Below are positions 1 through 8,942 of a stretch of DNA of 64,000 nt, piece after piece. Location: contig NC_022444.1 in assembly GCF_000468495.1 (NCBI RefSeq), forward strand, positions 2,459,975 to 2,523,974, in the 5' to 3' direction. The notes under the pieces were generated by a model. The model made no database searches and was not told the origin of the DNA. It was given only the letters and a program-made list of their open reading frames with translations. Every line of letters begins with the position of its first letter. The stretch's first letter is position 1. A program made the position numbers and the translations under genes. This stretch comes from Megalodesulfovibrio gigas DSM 1382 = ATCC 19364 (lineage in GTDB: Bacteria > Desulfobacterota > Desulfovibrionia > Desulfovibrionales > Desulfovibrionaceae).

Positions 1-58
1 TGCAAAAGGGTTCCCCTCTCGATATGTCCTTTTTCAAAATTAAAATACGCTAATGACA

Positions 59-1210
59 TCAGGCCTCGGCCAGGCTTTCCTCCAGCGCCGTAAGCAGCCG
101 GGCCACGTCTGCCGGGGTGTTGTAAAGGTGGGGGGCGATGCGGATGGACGTTCCACGCACGCTCACGTACACCTTGCGCGCCGCCAGGGCCTTGGCCAGC
201 CCCTGGGGCACCTGTCTTGAGCGCAGGCCGGTCATGTGCGGCGCCCGGGCCGCCGGAGGCGGTGCGGAAAAGCCCAGCGCCGTGGCCGTGTCCAGAATGG
301 TCTGCAACATGGCTGCATTGTGCGCGGCCACTGTGGCCACGCCCCAGGCCTTGAGCAGCCTGAGGCCCTCCTCCACCACCGGCAGTTGGAAAAAGGCCGA
401 GACCCCGCCCGTGTCGAAGGTTCTGGCGCCGCCGCGGTAGGCGTCGGCATAACGGGTGAGTCCGGAAAAATCGTCGCTCCCCTTACGATTCAGCCAGTTT
501 TCTTCCAGGGGCTCGCCAGCCAGCCAGCGCGGATGCACGATGCAGAAGCCCATGCCGTACGCGCCGAAGCACCATTTGTGCGAGGCTGAGATGACAAAAT
601 CCGCGTCCAAGGCCGCCAGATCCAGGGGCATGGCACCAAGGGCCTGGGTGGCGTCCACCACCAGGGGCAGGCCGCGGTCCCGGCAGCTCGCGCCGATGCG
701 CACCAGATCCACCACGGTGCCGTCGGTCCAATGACAGGGCGGCAGGGCCACAATGCCCACCCGCTCGCCAGCCGGACCATTGAGGGTCTCCAGCACGGCG
801 GTGGTCCAGTCGTCATCCGCGGGGCGCGCCACGGTGAGCACCTCGCCGCCCACGGCCCGGACCTTCTTACGCCAGCAGTAGACATTGGACGGGAACTGAT
901 CTTCCAGCACCAGCACGCAGCCGCCTGGAGCAAGGGGAAGGTTCCTGGCGGCAATGGCCAGCCCGTAGGACGCCGCCGGCACCAGGGCGATGCGCTCGCC
1001 ATCCACGCCGAAGACCTCGCCAGCCAGAGGGCGAATGCGCTCCAGGACGGCGAAGAAGTCCGCCGGGGTGATGGTCCAGGGGTGGGCCTTGGCCTGCAGG
1101 GCGGCGGCGGCGGCCTGCGCGCCGGCATTGGGCAAGGGCGAGGTGGTGGCGCAGTTGAAATAGGCCACGTCTTCCGGGATATCGAACAGATGGCGCTGAT
1201 TGTCGGGCAT
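59..1210 (-). CDS. PLP-dependent aminotransferase, class V
   Basis: A 383-residue fold-type I PLP enzyme of the class V family (cysteine desulfurase/isopenicillin epimerase-like). The PLP pocket is visible: Asp186 and Gln189 in VVDATQ, and the Schiff-base Lys212 in SASHKW. The N-terminus YFNCATTSPLP and a C-terminal small domain with VRGTSIRIAPHLYNTPAD are typical of this group. No cysteine-bearing active loop like that of IscS is evident, so a desulfurase role is not supported; substrate unknown. It is transcribed away from the next gene and has an AGGAGGGATC ribosome site just before the ATG. Confidence 0.85.
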   Translation of the reverse strand: MPDNQRHLFDIPEDVAYFNCATTSPLPNAGAQAAAAALQAKAHPWTITPADFFAVLERIRPLAGEVFGVDGERIALVPAASYGLAIAARNLPLAPGGCVLVLEDQFPSNVYCWRKKVRAVGGEVLTVARPADDDWTTAVLETLNGPAGERVGIVALPPCHWTDGTVVDLVRIGASCRDRGLPLVVDATQALGAMPLDLAALDADFVISASHKWCFGAYGMGFCIVHPRWLAGEPLEENWLNRKGSDDFSGLTRYADAYRGGARTFDTGGVSAFFQLPVVEEGLRLLKAWGVATVAAHNAAMLQTILDTATALGFSAPPPAARAPHMTGLRSRQVPQGLAKALAARKVYVSVRGTSIRIAPHLYNTPADVARLLTALEESLAEA

Positions 1211-1328
1211 GATCCCTCCTTTTCACGGGGTCTTTGTGCGGCATCGGGGAAAAAAAGTCCAGCCGCGGAAATGTCCGAGAGTTGCCTTATGTCGCGGCCC
1301 TGGATACACACACGGGCAAGGAGCAGCC

Positions 1329-2138
1329 ATGCGCTACAACATTGCGGTCGCCGGCCTGAGCGGCGTGTTTGATTTGGGGCTTCAGTTGTTTCGCAACAAC
1401 GCCCGGGCGGCGCTGCTGGTGGGGCTGTTGTTGTCCCTGCCGGGGCTGCTGGCCACCGGCCTGGAGCTGGTGGATTCCGACCTGCTTAACGGCCCGGCCT
1501 TCTTTGGGGACAGCATTGACGAGACCATGGCGCCGTCTCCCCCCGCAGCGGCCGAAGACGAGCTGACCCCGCCCCGCCTCACCGTCAAAAACGCCATCAC
1601 CCTGGGCATCAGCCTGTTGCAGGCCTTTTTGTTCTTCCCGGTCTCCTCCGGGGCGCTGACGCTGCTGTTCACGGCGGATCTGTTCGGTGAATCCATGACC
1701 TGGCAACAGGCCCTGCGTCAGGCCTGGCAGCGCAAGGTGCCCCTGTGCGTCACCATGGCCCTGTCCACATTGTGCATCATCCTGGGCATGCTGCTCATCG
1801 TGCTGGGGGTGTACTTTGCCCTGCGCTTCACGCTGATCTATCAGACCGTCATGCTGGAACAGGCAGATCCCAAAACCGCCCTGCGCCGCAGCGGCGTGCT
1901 GATGAAGTCCAACTACTGGACCGCCCTGGCCCTGGTGCTGCTCATGTGGGGGCTGACCATCGGCGTCGTCATCGGGGTGTCGGTCACGGCCAGTCCTCTG
2001 GTGGCTGGCGTGGTGCAGTGGGTGGTGGAAGCCGGGACCATGTGCGCCGTGAGCGCCTGTTACACAGCCCTGTACTTTTCGGCCCGGCACGCCAAGGAAG
2101 GGTTCCAACTGCAGCCGGGAGCATCCCGGGCCGCATAG
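1329..2138 (+). CDS. Integral membrane protein, tandem paralogue 1
   Basis: A 269-residue protein with about five or six hydrophobic segments. The ATG at 1329 is chosen because AAGGAGC lies just upstream and the protein then begins MRYNIAVAGLSGVFDLG; the open frame further upstream lacks a ribosome site. The C-terminal pattern LYFSAR-x3-EGF and the internal AL-x-RSG segment recur in the next gene, so the two are paralogues. The next gene starts only 2 bp after this stop. The fold resembles YciC/DUF975-type membrane proteins of unknown role; no catalytic residues are evident. Confidence 0.75.
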   Translation: MRYNIAVAGLSGVFDLGLQLFRNNARAALLVGLLLSLPGLLATGLELVDSDLLNGPAFFGDSIDETMAPSPPAAAEDELTPPRLTVKNAITLGISLLQAFLFFPVSSGALTLLFTADLFGESMTWQQALRQAWQRKVPLCVTMALSTLCIILGMLLIVLGVYFALRFTLIYQTVMLEQADPKTALRRSGVLMKSNYWTALALVLLMWGLTIGVVIGVSVTASPLVAGVVQWVVEAGTMCAVSACYTALYFSARHAKEGFQLQPGASRAA

Positions 2139-2140
2139 CC

Positions 2141-2881
2141 GTGACCGCGCCCTTCACCCTTCGTCCGCTCGGCCTGTCTGGCGTGCTGGACCATGCCGTC
2201 AGGCTCTTCGTCCGCACCTTTGCCGACTGTCTGGTGACGGTGCTGGCCGTTTCCGGCCCGTTCTACGTCATCAACACCCTGCTGGACCGCGCCGCCGCCG
2301 CAGGGATGCTGACGGAAAGCACGGCCGCGGTATGGAATATTCTCATCTTCCTGTGCTATTTTTTCCTGCTCGTCCCGCTGCAGCAGGGCATCATCACGCC
2401 CCTGCTGGCGGCGGAATACCTCGGGGAGCCCATTACCCGCAGCCAGGCCTTCCGCCTGGCCCAGGCCCGGTTCTGGCGTCTGGTCTGGGCCAGGACCCTG
2501 CGCTACACCCTGGTGCTCGCCGGGCTGCCGGTATTTCTGGTGCTCGGCATCTGGCTGTATGTCCGCTATTTTTTTGTGGAGGAAGTGGTCATTCTGGAAG
2601 ACAGCAGCCCGGTTCGATCCCTGGGCCGCAGCGGACAACTGAGCCGGCACGCCGTCTGGATGATCCTGCTCACCAGCACGGTCTTCCTGACGGGGAGCAT
2701 TGCGGCATTCATCCATCTGGAGTCCATGCGGGACCCGATGCTGCGCATGTCCCTGGAGGTGGCCTTAAGCGTGCTGCTGGTGCCGGCGGAACTGGCGGTC
2801 AACTGCGTGCTGTACTTCTCGGCCCGCTGCCGCAGGGAAGGCTTCGCCGCACAGACGGCCGCCCTACGGGAGGCAGGATAA
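2141..2881 (+). CDS. Integral membrane protein, tandem paralogue 2
   Basis: A 246-residue membrane protein starting at GTG 2141, two bases after the stop of the preceding gene, which implies translational coupling. It shares the start LSGV-x-D-x3-LF, the central RSLGRSGQLS-like segment and the end VLYFSARCRREGF with its neighbour. The pair probably forms a complex or arose by recent duplication. Function unknown. The open frame extends far upstream, but that part is antisense-like overlap with gene 1. Confidence 0.72.
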   Translation: MTAPFTLRPLGLSGVLDHAVRLFVRTFADCLVTVLAVSGPFYVINTLLDRAAAAGMLTESTAAVWNILIFLCYFFLLVPLQQGIITPLLAAEYLGEPITRSQAFRLAQARFWRLVWARTLRYTLVLAGLPVFLVLGIWLYVRYFFVEEVVILEDSSPVRSLGRSGQLSRHAVWMILLTSTVFLTGSIAAFIHLESMRDPMLRMSLEVALSVLLVPAELAVNCVLYFSARCRREGFAAQTAALREAG

Positions 2882-2893
2882 CGCGGCGAGGCC

Positions 2894-4048
2894 CTACACC
2901 CGCACCAGCCGGGCGGCGAGTTCCTGCATGTCTGCCACTGTGGTGAAGCGGCCCCAGGAGATGCGCACAGTGCCCAGGCCGTGCCTCGGGTCCACGCCCA
3001 TGGCCTGCAACACGCCGGACATGCTCGCCGTGCCGCCATGGCAGGCAGCCCCGCCGGAGACGGCCACGTCCTCCATCACCAGTCCCGAGAGCACATCCCC
3101 TGCCCGCCGGCCGGTGAGGCCCAGGGAGAGCGTCTGCGGCAGCCGTGGGGCTTCCTGTCCATGGACCACAAATGCCACCCCCGCCGCGGTCAGGGCGTCC
3201 AGCAGGATGCCGGCCAACGCCGCCTGACGCTCGGCCTCGGCCGGCAGATCCGCCGCGGCCAGGGCGCAGGCCTCGCCCAGGGCCACGATGAGGGGGATAT
3301 TCTCCGTCCCGGACCGCAGGCCCCCTTCCTGGCCGCCGCCGAACACCAGGGGCGAGAGCCGTTCCCGGGCCGCCGCAGAGGCGCACACCAGCGCCCCCAC
3401 GCCCTTGGGCGCATACATCTTGTGCCCGGCGATGGTCAGATAATCCGCCCCCAGGGCCGGCAGGTTCACAGGGATTTTCCCCACGGCCTGGGCGGCGTCG
3501 GTATGCAGCAACGCGCCGTGGGCGTGGGCCAGGGCGGCGATTTCCGCCACGGGCTGCAGCACGCCGGTTTCATTGTTGGCCAACATGACGGACACGAGCT
3601 TCGGCCCCTCGGCGTCCCGGCTGCGGTGCAAGGCCTCTTCCAGGGCGGCACGCTCCACCACGCCGCGAGCGTCCACAGGAAGCGCGACCACCTGCACGCC
3701 GCGACGCTCCAGCACGCGCGCCGGCCCCAGCACCGCCGGATGCTCCACGGCGCTCACGGCCAGCCAGCCCGGCCCGGTCTGGCACTCGCGCATGAAGGTG
3801 CCCAGCACCGCCAGATGGTTGGCCTCGGTGGCGCCGCCCGTGAAGACCACGCCCGCCGCCTGCTCCATGCCGAGCAGGGCCGCCACCTGGGCGCGGGCGC
3901 ACTCCATGGCCTGCCTGGCGTCCAGGCCCACCTCGTGGGCGCAGCCGGGGTTGCCGGGACGATCGGCAAAAAACGGCAGCATGGCCGCCAGCACGCGGGG
4001 ATGCACGGCGGTGGTGGCGTTGCAATCGAAATACAGCGGTCGAGGCAT
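2894..4048 (-). CDS. Cysteine desulfurase (NifS/IscS-like)
   Basis: A 384-residue PLP enzyme starting MPRPLYFDCNATT, the hallmark start of NifS/IscS proteins. His103 (VEHPAV), Asp184 (HTDAAQ) and the Schiff-base Lys210 (IAGHKMYAPKG) are in place, as is RSGTENIP. The mobile catalytic loop is SGGAACHGG with Cys336, slightly different from the usual GSACSSG. It should remove sulfur from L-cysteine for Fe-S, tRNA or selenium chemistry. ATG 4048 is used rather than the upstream GTG because GGGAGAATCGCC sits correctly before it. Confidence 0.85.
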   Translation of the reverse strand: MPRPLYFDCNATTAVHPRVLAAMLPFFADRPGNPGCAHEVGLDARQAMECARAQVAALLGMEQAAGVVFTGGATEANHLAVLGTFMRECQTGPGWLAVSAVEHPAVLGPARVLERRGVQVVALPVDARGVVERAALEEALHRSRDAEGPKLVSVMLANNETGVLQPVAEIAALAHAHGALLHTDAAQAVGKIPVNLPALGADYLTIAGHKMYAPKGVGALVCASAAARERLSPLVFGGGQEGGLRSGTENIPLIVALGEACALAAADLPAEAERQAALAGILLDALTAAGVAFVVHGQEAPRLPQTLSLGLTGRRAGDVLSGLVMEDVAVSGGAACHGGTASMSGVLQAMGVDPRHGLGTVRISWGRFTTVADMQELAARLVRV

Positions 4049-4218
4049 GGCGATTCTCCCGGGACGCAGTGCAAGGGGTGGCCACGTTGTGACGCGCTCC
4101 CGGCGTCCGGTCAAGGCATCTGGTGGATCACAACGGCCTTGTCATCCATCCGGCCGGGACGTATGATAAGAGGATTCGCCCGCATTCGGCATCCACATCC
4201 ACCCCCGTTTGACCACGT

Positions 4219-5358
4219 ATGAACCACTCCCTGCGCATCACTCCCGTGGAGTTCGGCACGCCCGACTTCACCACGTTCCTGGATCTGCCCTGGAAGCTCC
4301 ACGGCCATGAGCCCAACTGGGTCCCCACCATGCTGCGCCTCCAGCAAAAGGACTTCCTCAACCCCAAAAAAGGGCCGTTCTTCGAGTTCGGGGAAGCACA
4401 ATACTTTCTGGCCTGGCGTGGCGATACGCCTGTGGGCCGGCTCAGTGCCCACGTGAACCGCAATTACGACGCCTTCCATGGGCCAGATACCGGCTTTTTC
4501 GGATTCTTCGTCTGCCAGGACGACGCCGAAGCCGCCGCCGCCCTCATCGACACGGCTGCGGCCTGGGTCAAGGCGCGCGGCAAGACCCGGCTCCTCGGCC
4601 CGCTGGGCTTCGGTATCTATGATGAAGTGGGCGTCCTCATCGACCGCTACGAGCTGCCCCCGGCGGTGATGCAGGTCTTCAACCCGCCCTACTATCCCGC
4701 CCTGCTCGAAGGAACGGGGCTGGCCAAGTCCATCGACTGGAAAGGCTTTCGCGGCCTGCCCACGGAGGAGATGCGCGAGGTGGCCCAACGCCGGCTCAAC
4801 GAGGCGCTGGAAAAGACCAATCTCACCTTCCGCAAGCCCTCCCCCGCCGAGGTGCTCAAGCGCGTGGAGGAAGTGCGGCTGATCTTCAACGAAACCTGGA
4901 AACGGAACTGGGGCCATGTGCCGTTTACGCCCAAGCAGTTCAAGGCCGTGCTGACCGAGCTGCGGCCCATGCTGCGCACCCGCTTCATGCGCGCCTTTTA
5001 TGACGAGCAGGACCGTCTGGCCGCCTTCATCATCACCATCCCGGACATCAACTATGCCATCAAGGACGCGAACGGCCGCCTGAACCTCATGGGCCTGTTC
5101 AAGCTCATCAAGGCCGCCTGGTTCTCGCCGGTGAAGAATGTGCGGACCATCATCATGGGCGTGAAGGAGGAATACCAGGGCCAGAGCCTGCATCATGCCT
5201 TCATCGCCGCCACCTACCTGCAGCTTCTGGACACGCCGAGCCTGGAATGGTGGGACTGCTCCCTCATCGTGGAGACGAACATCCCCATGATCCGGGCCAT
5301 GCGGGCATACAAGGCCCCCATGGGCCAGACGTGGCGCATCTACGAAAAAGCGCTCTGA
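4219..5358 (+). CDS. GNAT-like N-acetyltransferase family protein
   Basis: A 379-residue protein of the large YghO-like GNAT-related family. It opens with LRITPVEFGTPDFTTF and DLPWKLHGHEPNWVP, has a middle GPLGFGIYDEVGVLID and ends with VKEEYQGQSLHHAFI, where an acetyl-CoA loop would lie, then WWDCSLIVETN. These long GNAT-like proteins are widespread but lack a firm substrate assignment. The 3' end overlaps the convergent glycosyltransferase gene by 19 bp. No strong ribosome site precedes the ATG. Confidence 0.7.
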   Translation: MNHSLRITPVEFGTPDFTTFLDLPWKLHGHEPNWVPTMLRLQQKDFLNPKKGPFFEFGEAQYFLAWRGDTPVGRLSAHVNRNYDAFHGPDTGFFGFFVCQDDAEAAAALIDTAAAWVKARGKTRLLGPLGFGIYDEVGVLIDRYELPPAVMQVFNPPYYPALLEGTGLAKSIDWKGFRGLPTEEMREVAQRRLNEALEKTNLTFRKPSPAEVLKRVEEVRLIFNETWKRNWGHVPFTPKQFKAVLTELRPMLRTRFMRAFYDEQDRLAAFIITIPDINYAIKDANGRLNLMGLFKLIKAAWFSPVKNVRTIIMGVKEEYQGQSLHHAFIAATYLQLLDTPSLEWWDCSLIVETNIPMIRAMRAYKAPMGQTWRIYEKAL

Positions 5359-6989
5359 TCCGCCACCGCAAGACCAACCAGCGCGGCAGACCACGCCAGG
5401 GCCTGCTGCTGCAGCGCCGCCTTGTTGCCGGACCACTTGCCGGCCAGCTTGTGGAAGTTGGCCGCGGCATTGGCGGATTCCGCCGCGCTGGCCAGCAGGC
5501 CCCGGCCGGAGCGCTTCTTGTGGCGGATGGCCAGATGCCCCTGATACAGGGCCGGGAAGCCGGCCTTCGTCAGGGCGAAATCATGGTCCACATCATCGTA
5601 CTGAGTCGGACTGTAGCGGATATCGAAGGCCGGCACCGCCGCCAAGGCCGCGCGGCGGAACAGGTGGCAGCAGCCGGTGACGCTGAGGCACGGCCGGCAA
5701 TAGGTGAACTGCCCCAGATCCAGGGCGTGGCGGTGCACGTCCGCCATGGCGAAGGCGGCGTCTTCCTGGAAGAACTGCTCCACCTGCTGCACCAGACCGG
5801 GGCTTGCGTCCTCCAGCACCCGGGCCCCGGCCACGCCGGCCGTTGGGAAGGCGGCCAGCCCGGCATGCAGCCGGCCCAGCCACTCCGCAGGCAGCTCCAC
5901 ATCATCATCCAGAAAGGCCACAAATTCGCACGCCTGCACCTCGGGCAGGGCCAGCAGCCAGTTACGGGCCGGCGCTGCGCCCACATTTACCGGCAGGCGG
6001 ATCACGGTACAGGCCTCGCCCAGACGAGCCTGCCAGGCCGCGCAGACCTCGGGCGTGGCGTCGGTGGAGCCGTTGTCCAGGATCCGGATGATGGCCCCGC
6101 CCCGCTCGCTGGCGGCTAGGCTGGCCAGGGTGGCCTGCAGCTCCTCGGCCTTGTTGAAGGAATACAGGCAGATTGCGGTGGATGATTGCGGGATGGACAC
6201 CGCTCCGGCCAGGCCGTGCTGCAGATCCCGCACCGTCAGCAGGGCATTGATCCGCCAGGGCTGCTGCCGCAGGAGGGTCAGCAACGCCTGGATGGCGGCG
6301 GTCTGGTTGCCTTCCGCCACCCTGGCCCGGGCCAGGCGCTCCAGGTGCCAGGGACCGAGCACGTCGGCATGCCGCTCCAGCAGCCCCACTGCCGCACTAG
6401 TCCGGCCGGTACATAGCTCAAACTGCGCCTCCAGCCACTTGCCCACGGGCGCCAGGGGCGGAAAGGCCTTGAGCCCTTCCAGAATCTCCCAGGCCAGCGC
6501 CTGTCCCGTGTCGCCATCCACTCCGCCGATGCGGGCCAGTCCGTGATGCCAGCCGTGCCAGCGCCAGAAGCAGTTGCCCGGAGCGAGCGACAGTTCCCGT
6601 TCCACCATGATTCGCATGGCGTCCCAGTCCCCGGCGGCTTCCAGGGCCTCCAGGCGGGCGGTGCGATCCGGCGGACGGAAGGTTGCGGCGATGATTTTGG
6701 CGGCCTTGGCCAGTTCCGGATGGATGAACACCGGCGGCAGCGCCGCCACGTGGCGGGCCGTGGGACCGTGGAGGGGATCGGCCATCCAGGCCGCGACCAG
6801 CAATTCCGCCGCCAATCCCGTCAGGCCCGTCAGATTTGGCTGATTGGCCTCGGCCATCTGCATGGCCAGGGAGGCGCAGGCCAGCAGATGCGCCTGCCCT
6901 GTGGCATTGATCAGCAACCGGCGCGCCAGGGCCGGCGGCAGACTGCGCCAGAACGGGGCCATCATCTCGCGGTGAATTGCGTCATCCAT
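5340..6989 (-). CDS. Family 2 glycosyltransferase with helical N-terminal domain
   Basis: A 549-residue protein. Residues 1 to about 270 are alpha-helical, TPR-like repeats; the C-terminal GT-A domain begins AICLYSFNKAEELQATL, has DNGSTDATP for the nucleotide-sugar pocket and the metal motif FLDDDVELP. ATG 6989 overlaps the upstream glycosyltransferase by 28 bp, and the frame is open much further upstream only as a shadow of that gene; ATG 6965 is an alternative. Likely adds sugars to a cell-surface polysaccharide or to flagellin. Acceptor unknown. Confidence 0.78.
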   Translation of the reverse strand: MDDAIHREMMAPFWRSLPPALARRLLINATGQAHLLACASLAMQMAEANQPNLTGLTGLAAELLVAAWMADPLHGPTARHVAALPPVFIHPELAKAAKIIAATFRPPDRTARLEALEAAGDWDAMRIMVERELSLAPGNCFWRWHGWHHGLARIGGVDGDTGQALAWEILEGLKAFPPLAPVGKWLEAQFELCTGRTSAAVGLLERHADVLGPWHLERLARARVAEGNQTAAIQALLTLLRQQPWRINALLTVRDLQHGLAGAVSIPQSSTAICLYSFNKAEELQATLASLAASERGGAIIRILDNGSTDATPEVCAAWQARLGEACTVIRLPVNVGAAPARNWLLALPEVQACEFVAFLDDDVELPAEWLGRLHAGLAAFPTAGVAGARVLEDASPGLVQQVEQFFQEDAAFAMADVHRHALDLGQFTYCRPCLSVTGCCHLFRRAALAAVPAFDIRYSPTQYDDVDHDFALTKAGFPALYQGHLAIRHKKRSGRGLLASAAESANAAANFHKLAGKWSGNKAALQQQALAWSAALVGLAVADQSAFS

Positions 6990-8197
6990 CTGTCCCAGAC
7001 CTCCAGCAAAAGCGTGTCGCCCGCGGCGTGCGCCCGGGCATGTTCGGCCACGGCCACGGCCCGGAGCCCGGCCGCATCGGCCAGGACCTGACGCACGGCC
7101 GCCAGCCGGGTGCGCGCGGCCTGCAGCCGGCCGGCATCGCCGCAGATTCGGGCCAGCCGCTGCGTTTCTTCCAGCACCGCCAGGGAAGGCAAAAACGCCC
7201 CCTGCCGGGTCCGCACGGCCAGGGCGGCAGCCGGCTCCCCGCGCCGCTCCAGCCAGCCGGCCAGAATGACATAGCCTTTTTCCCAGGCCGGTTCCATCTC
7301 CAGCAAGGCCTCCACCCGCCCGGGGCGGGGATCGGCCTTCCAGGCGGCGGTCACGGTCCGCTCCCGCTCCGGTCCGGGATGCAGGACGGGATCCAGCCAC
7401 GGCGTGAAGCGCAGTGCATAGCCGTCTTCGCCTGCCAGCCGATGCAGGTCCGGCCGCAGCAGATCCCCGCACCGGTCCAGCAGCAGCCGGCTGTTCTCGC
7501 GCTCCCGGGCAAAGCGGCCGGCGCTCTGATGCTCGGCATGGATCAGCCGCGCCTGAGGCAGCACGGTGAAATGCCTGCCGGACGCCGCCACCCGGGCGCA
7601 GAAGTCCACGTCCTCCATGCCGTTGACATAGCCTTCGAAAAATCCGTCCAGATCCAGAAACAGCCGCCGGGAGACCACCATGGCCGCCGCGGTGATGCAC
7701 TGCAGCCGCCGGGACCTGCCGGCGACCTCGTGCCCCGACGGGTACAGATGATACGGATGCACGCACTTGATGGAATGCGCCACGGCCACGCCCAGGTGCT
7801 GCAGCCGGCCGCCCTCGGGGTATAGCAGCGTGGGGCCGACGCCGGCCAGGGCAGGATCGGCGTCCAGGGCGGCCAGGCAGGGGGACAGGCAATCGTGGGT
7901 CCACACGGTGTCGTTGTTGAGAAGCAGAAGCCAGTTGCCGCGGGCGGCCCGGCTGCCACGGTTCACGGCCGCCGCAAAGCCACGGTTGTGCGGCTGGCTG
8001 AGCAGCGTGAACGCCTCGCCGAACAAGGCCGCGCCCAGGCCGGGCAACTCGGCCGGGGTCTGGTCCGTGGAGCCGTCGTCCACCGCCAGCACCTCGAACC
8101 AGTCCCCGCGCAGATGCATCGCCAGGGACTGCAGACAGTCCCGGGTGCAGGCCCAGTGGTTGAACACCGGGACGACGATGCTGACGCGAACGGCCAT
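6962..8197 (-). CDS. Family 2 glycosyltransferase
   Basis: A 411-residue protein with an N-terminal GT-A domain: VSIVVPVFNHW, VDDGSTDQTP, then the NND metal-binding motif in LLLNNDTVW and GMEDVDFCAR for the acceptor side. The C-terminal third is helical. It is the first gene of a two-gene overlapping unit with the larger glycosyltransferase downstream, so the two probably act in the same glycan assembly. The gap to the cbiL-like stop region is 16 bp, so transcription from the B12 operon could continue into it. Confidence 0.82.
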   Translation of the reverse strand: MAVRVSIVVPVFNHWACTRDCLQSLAMHLRGDWFEVLAVDDGSTDQTPAELPGLGAALFGEAFTLLSQPHNRGFAAAVNRGSRAARGNWLLLLNNDTVWTHDCLSPCLAALDADPALAGVGPTLLYPEGGRLQHLGVAVAHSIKCVHPYHLYPSGHEVAGRSRRLQCITAAAMVVSRRLFLDLDGFFEGYVNGMEDVDFCARVAASGRHFTVLPQARLIHAEHQSAGRFARERENSRLLLDRCGDLLRPDLHRLAGEDGYALRFTPWLDPVLHPGPERERTVTAAWKADPRPGRVEALLEMEPAWEKGYVILAGWLERRGEPAAALAVRTRQGAFLPSLAVLEETQRLARICGDAGRLQAARTRLAAVRQVLADAAGLRAVAVAEHARAHAAGDTLLLEVWDRWMTQFTAR

Positions 8198-8213
8198 GCC
8201 TTGTGCGACTCCC

Positions 8214-8942
8214 CTACCCCTTGCGCTTGACGAGCATGAGGGTCAGATAATGCGGGGAATCGCCCAGGCTGTCCAGATCCCGGCTCCACTGCTCGCCTTC
8301 CAGGCCCAGCCGGGTGAAGGCGGCAGAGGTTTCGCCGCAGCCGGCCTCTGTGACCACCTGTTTCAGTTCCTTGTAATTCTTGTACGCCTTGAGCACGGCC
8401 ACGTTGGGCGAGGCCGCCATGGCGTGCCTGAGGGCCTCTCCGCCGGCCACACCGGGCAGCACCAGCAGGGCTTCTCCGGCCTCGGCCAGGGGCGTGACGG
8501 CCGTGGCCGCCGCCAGTTGGAAGGACGTGATGCCCGGCGTGGCCGCCAGCCGGGCCTGGGGGTACAGGGCCGCCAGGGTGCGCGCCAGATAGCCAAAGGT
8601 GGAGAACAGCAGCGGATCGCCCAGGGTGAGGAATGCGGCGTCCTTGCCGGCAGCCAGCACCTCGGCCACGGTATGGGCGTTGGCCTCCCAGGCGGCGGCC
8701 AGGGCGGCGGCGTCTGCCGTCATGGGGAATGGCAGACGCGTCACCGGCGTGTCGGGCTTCAGGTGCGGCCGGGCAATCTCCAGGGCGTGGGAAAAGTCGT
8801 TCCTGCTGGAGGCCGCGGCAAACACGGCATCCACCTGACCCAGCAGCCGCACGGCCTTGAGGGTCAGCAGTTCGGGATCGCCGGGGCCCACCCCCAGCCC
8901 GTGCAGCACGCCCCAGGACACGGACGAGGCAGTGGCGGTCAT
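8214..8942 (-). CDS. cbiL: Precorrin-2/cobalt-factor-II C20-methyltransferase
   Basis: A 242-residue tetrapyrrole methylase. The N-terminal HGLGVGPGDPELLTLKA is the family signature, with TLGDPLLFSTF (SAM loop), PGITSFQLAAA and a C-terminal YLTLMLVKR strand. The enzyme methylates C20 of precorrin-2 or its cobalt form in corrin-ring synthesis. ATG 8942 overlaps the upstream binding-protein stop (ATGA), showing translational coupling within the riboswitch-controlled operon, so synthesis and uptake of the corrinoid are co-regulated. Confidence 0.87.
   Translation of the reverse strand: MTATASSVSWGVLHGLGVGPGDPELLTLKAVRLLGQVDAVFAAASSRNDFSHALEIARPHLKPDTPVTRLPFPMTADAAALAAAWEANAHTVAEVLAAGKDAAFLTLGDPLLFSTFGYLARTLAALYPQARLAATPGITSFQLAAATAVTPLAEAGEALLVLPGVAGGEALRHAMAASPNVAVLKAYKNYKELKQVVTEAGCGETSAAFTRLGLEGEQWSRDLDSLGDSPHYLTLMLVKRKG

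Noticed and set aside
2060-2716. Leftward 218-residue frame across the membrane-protein pair
   Set aside because: Gln/Gly/Arg-rich antisense translation of two coupled membrane genes.
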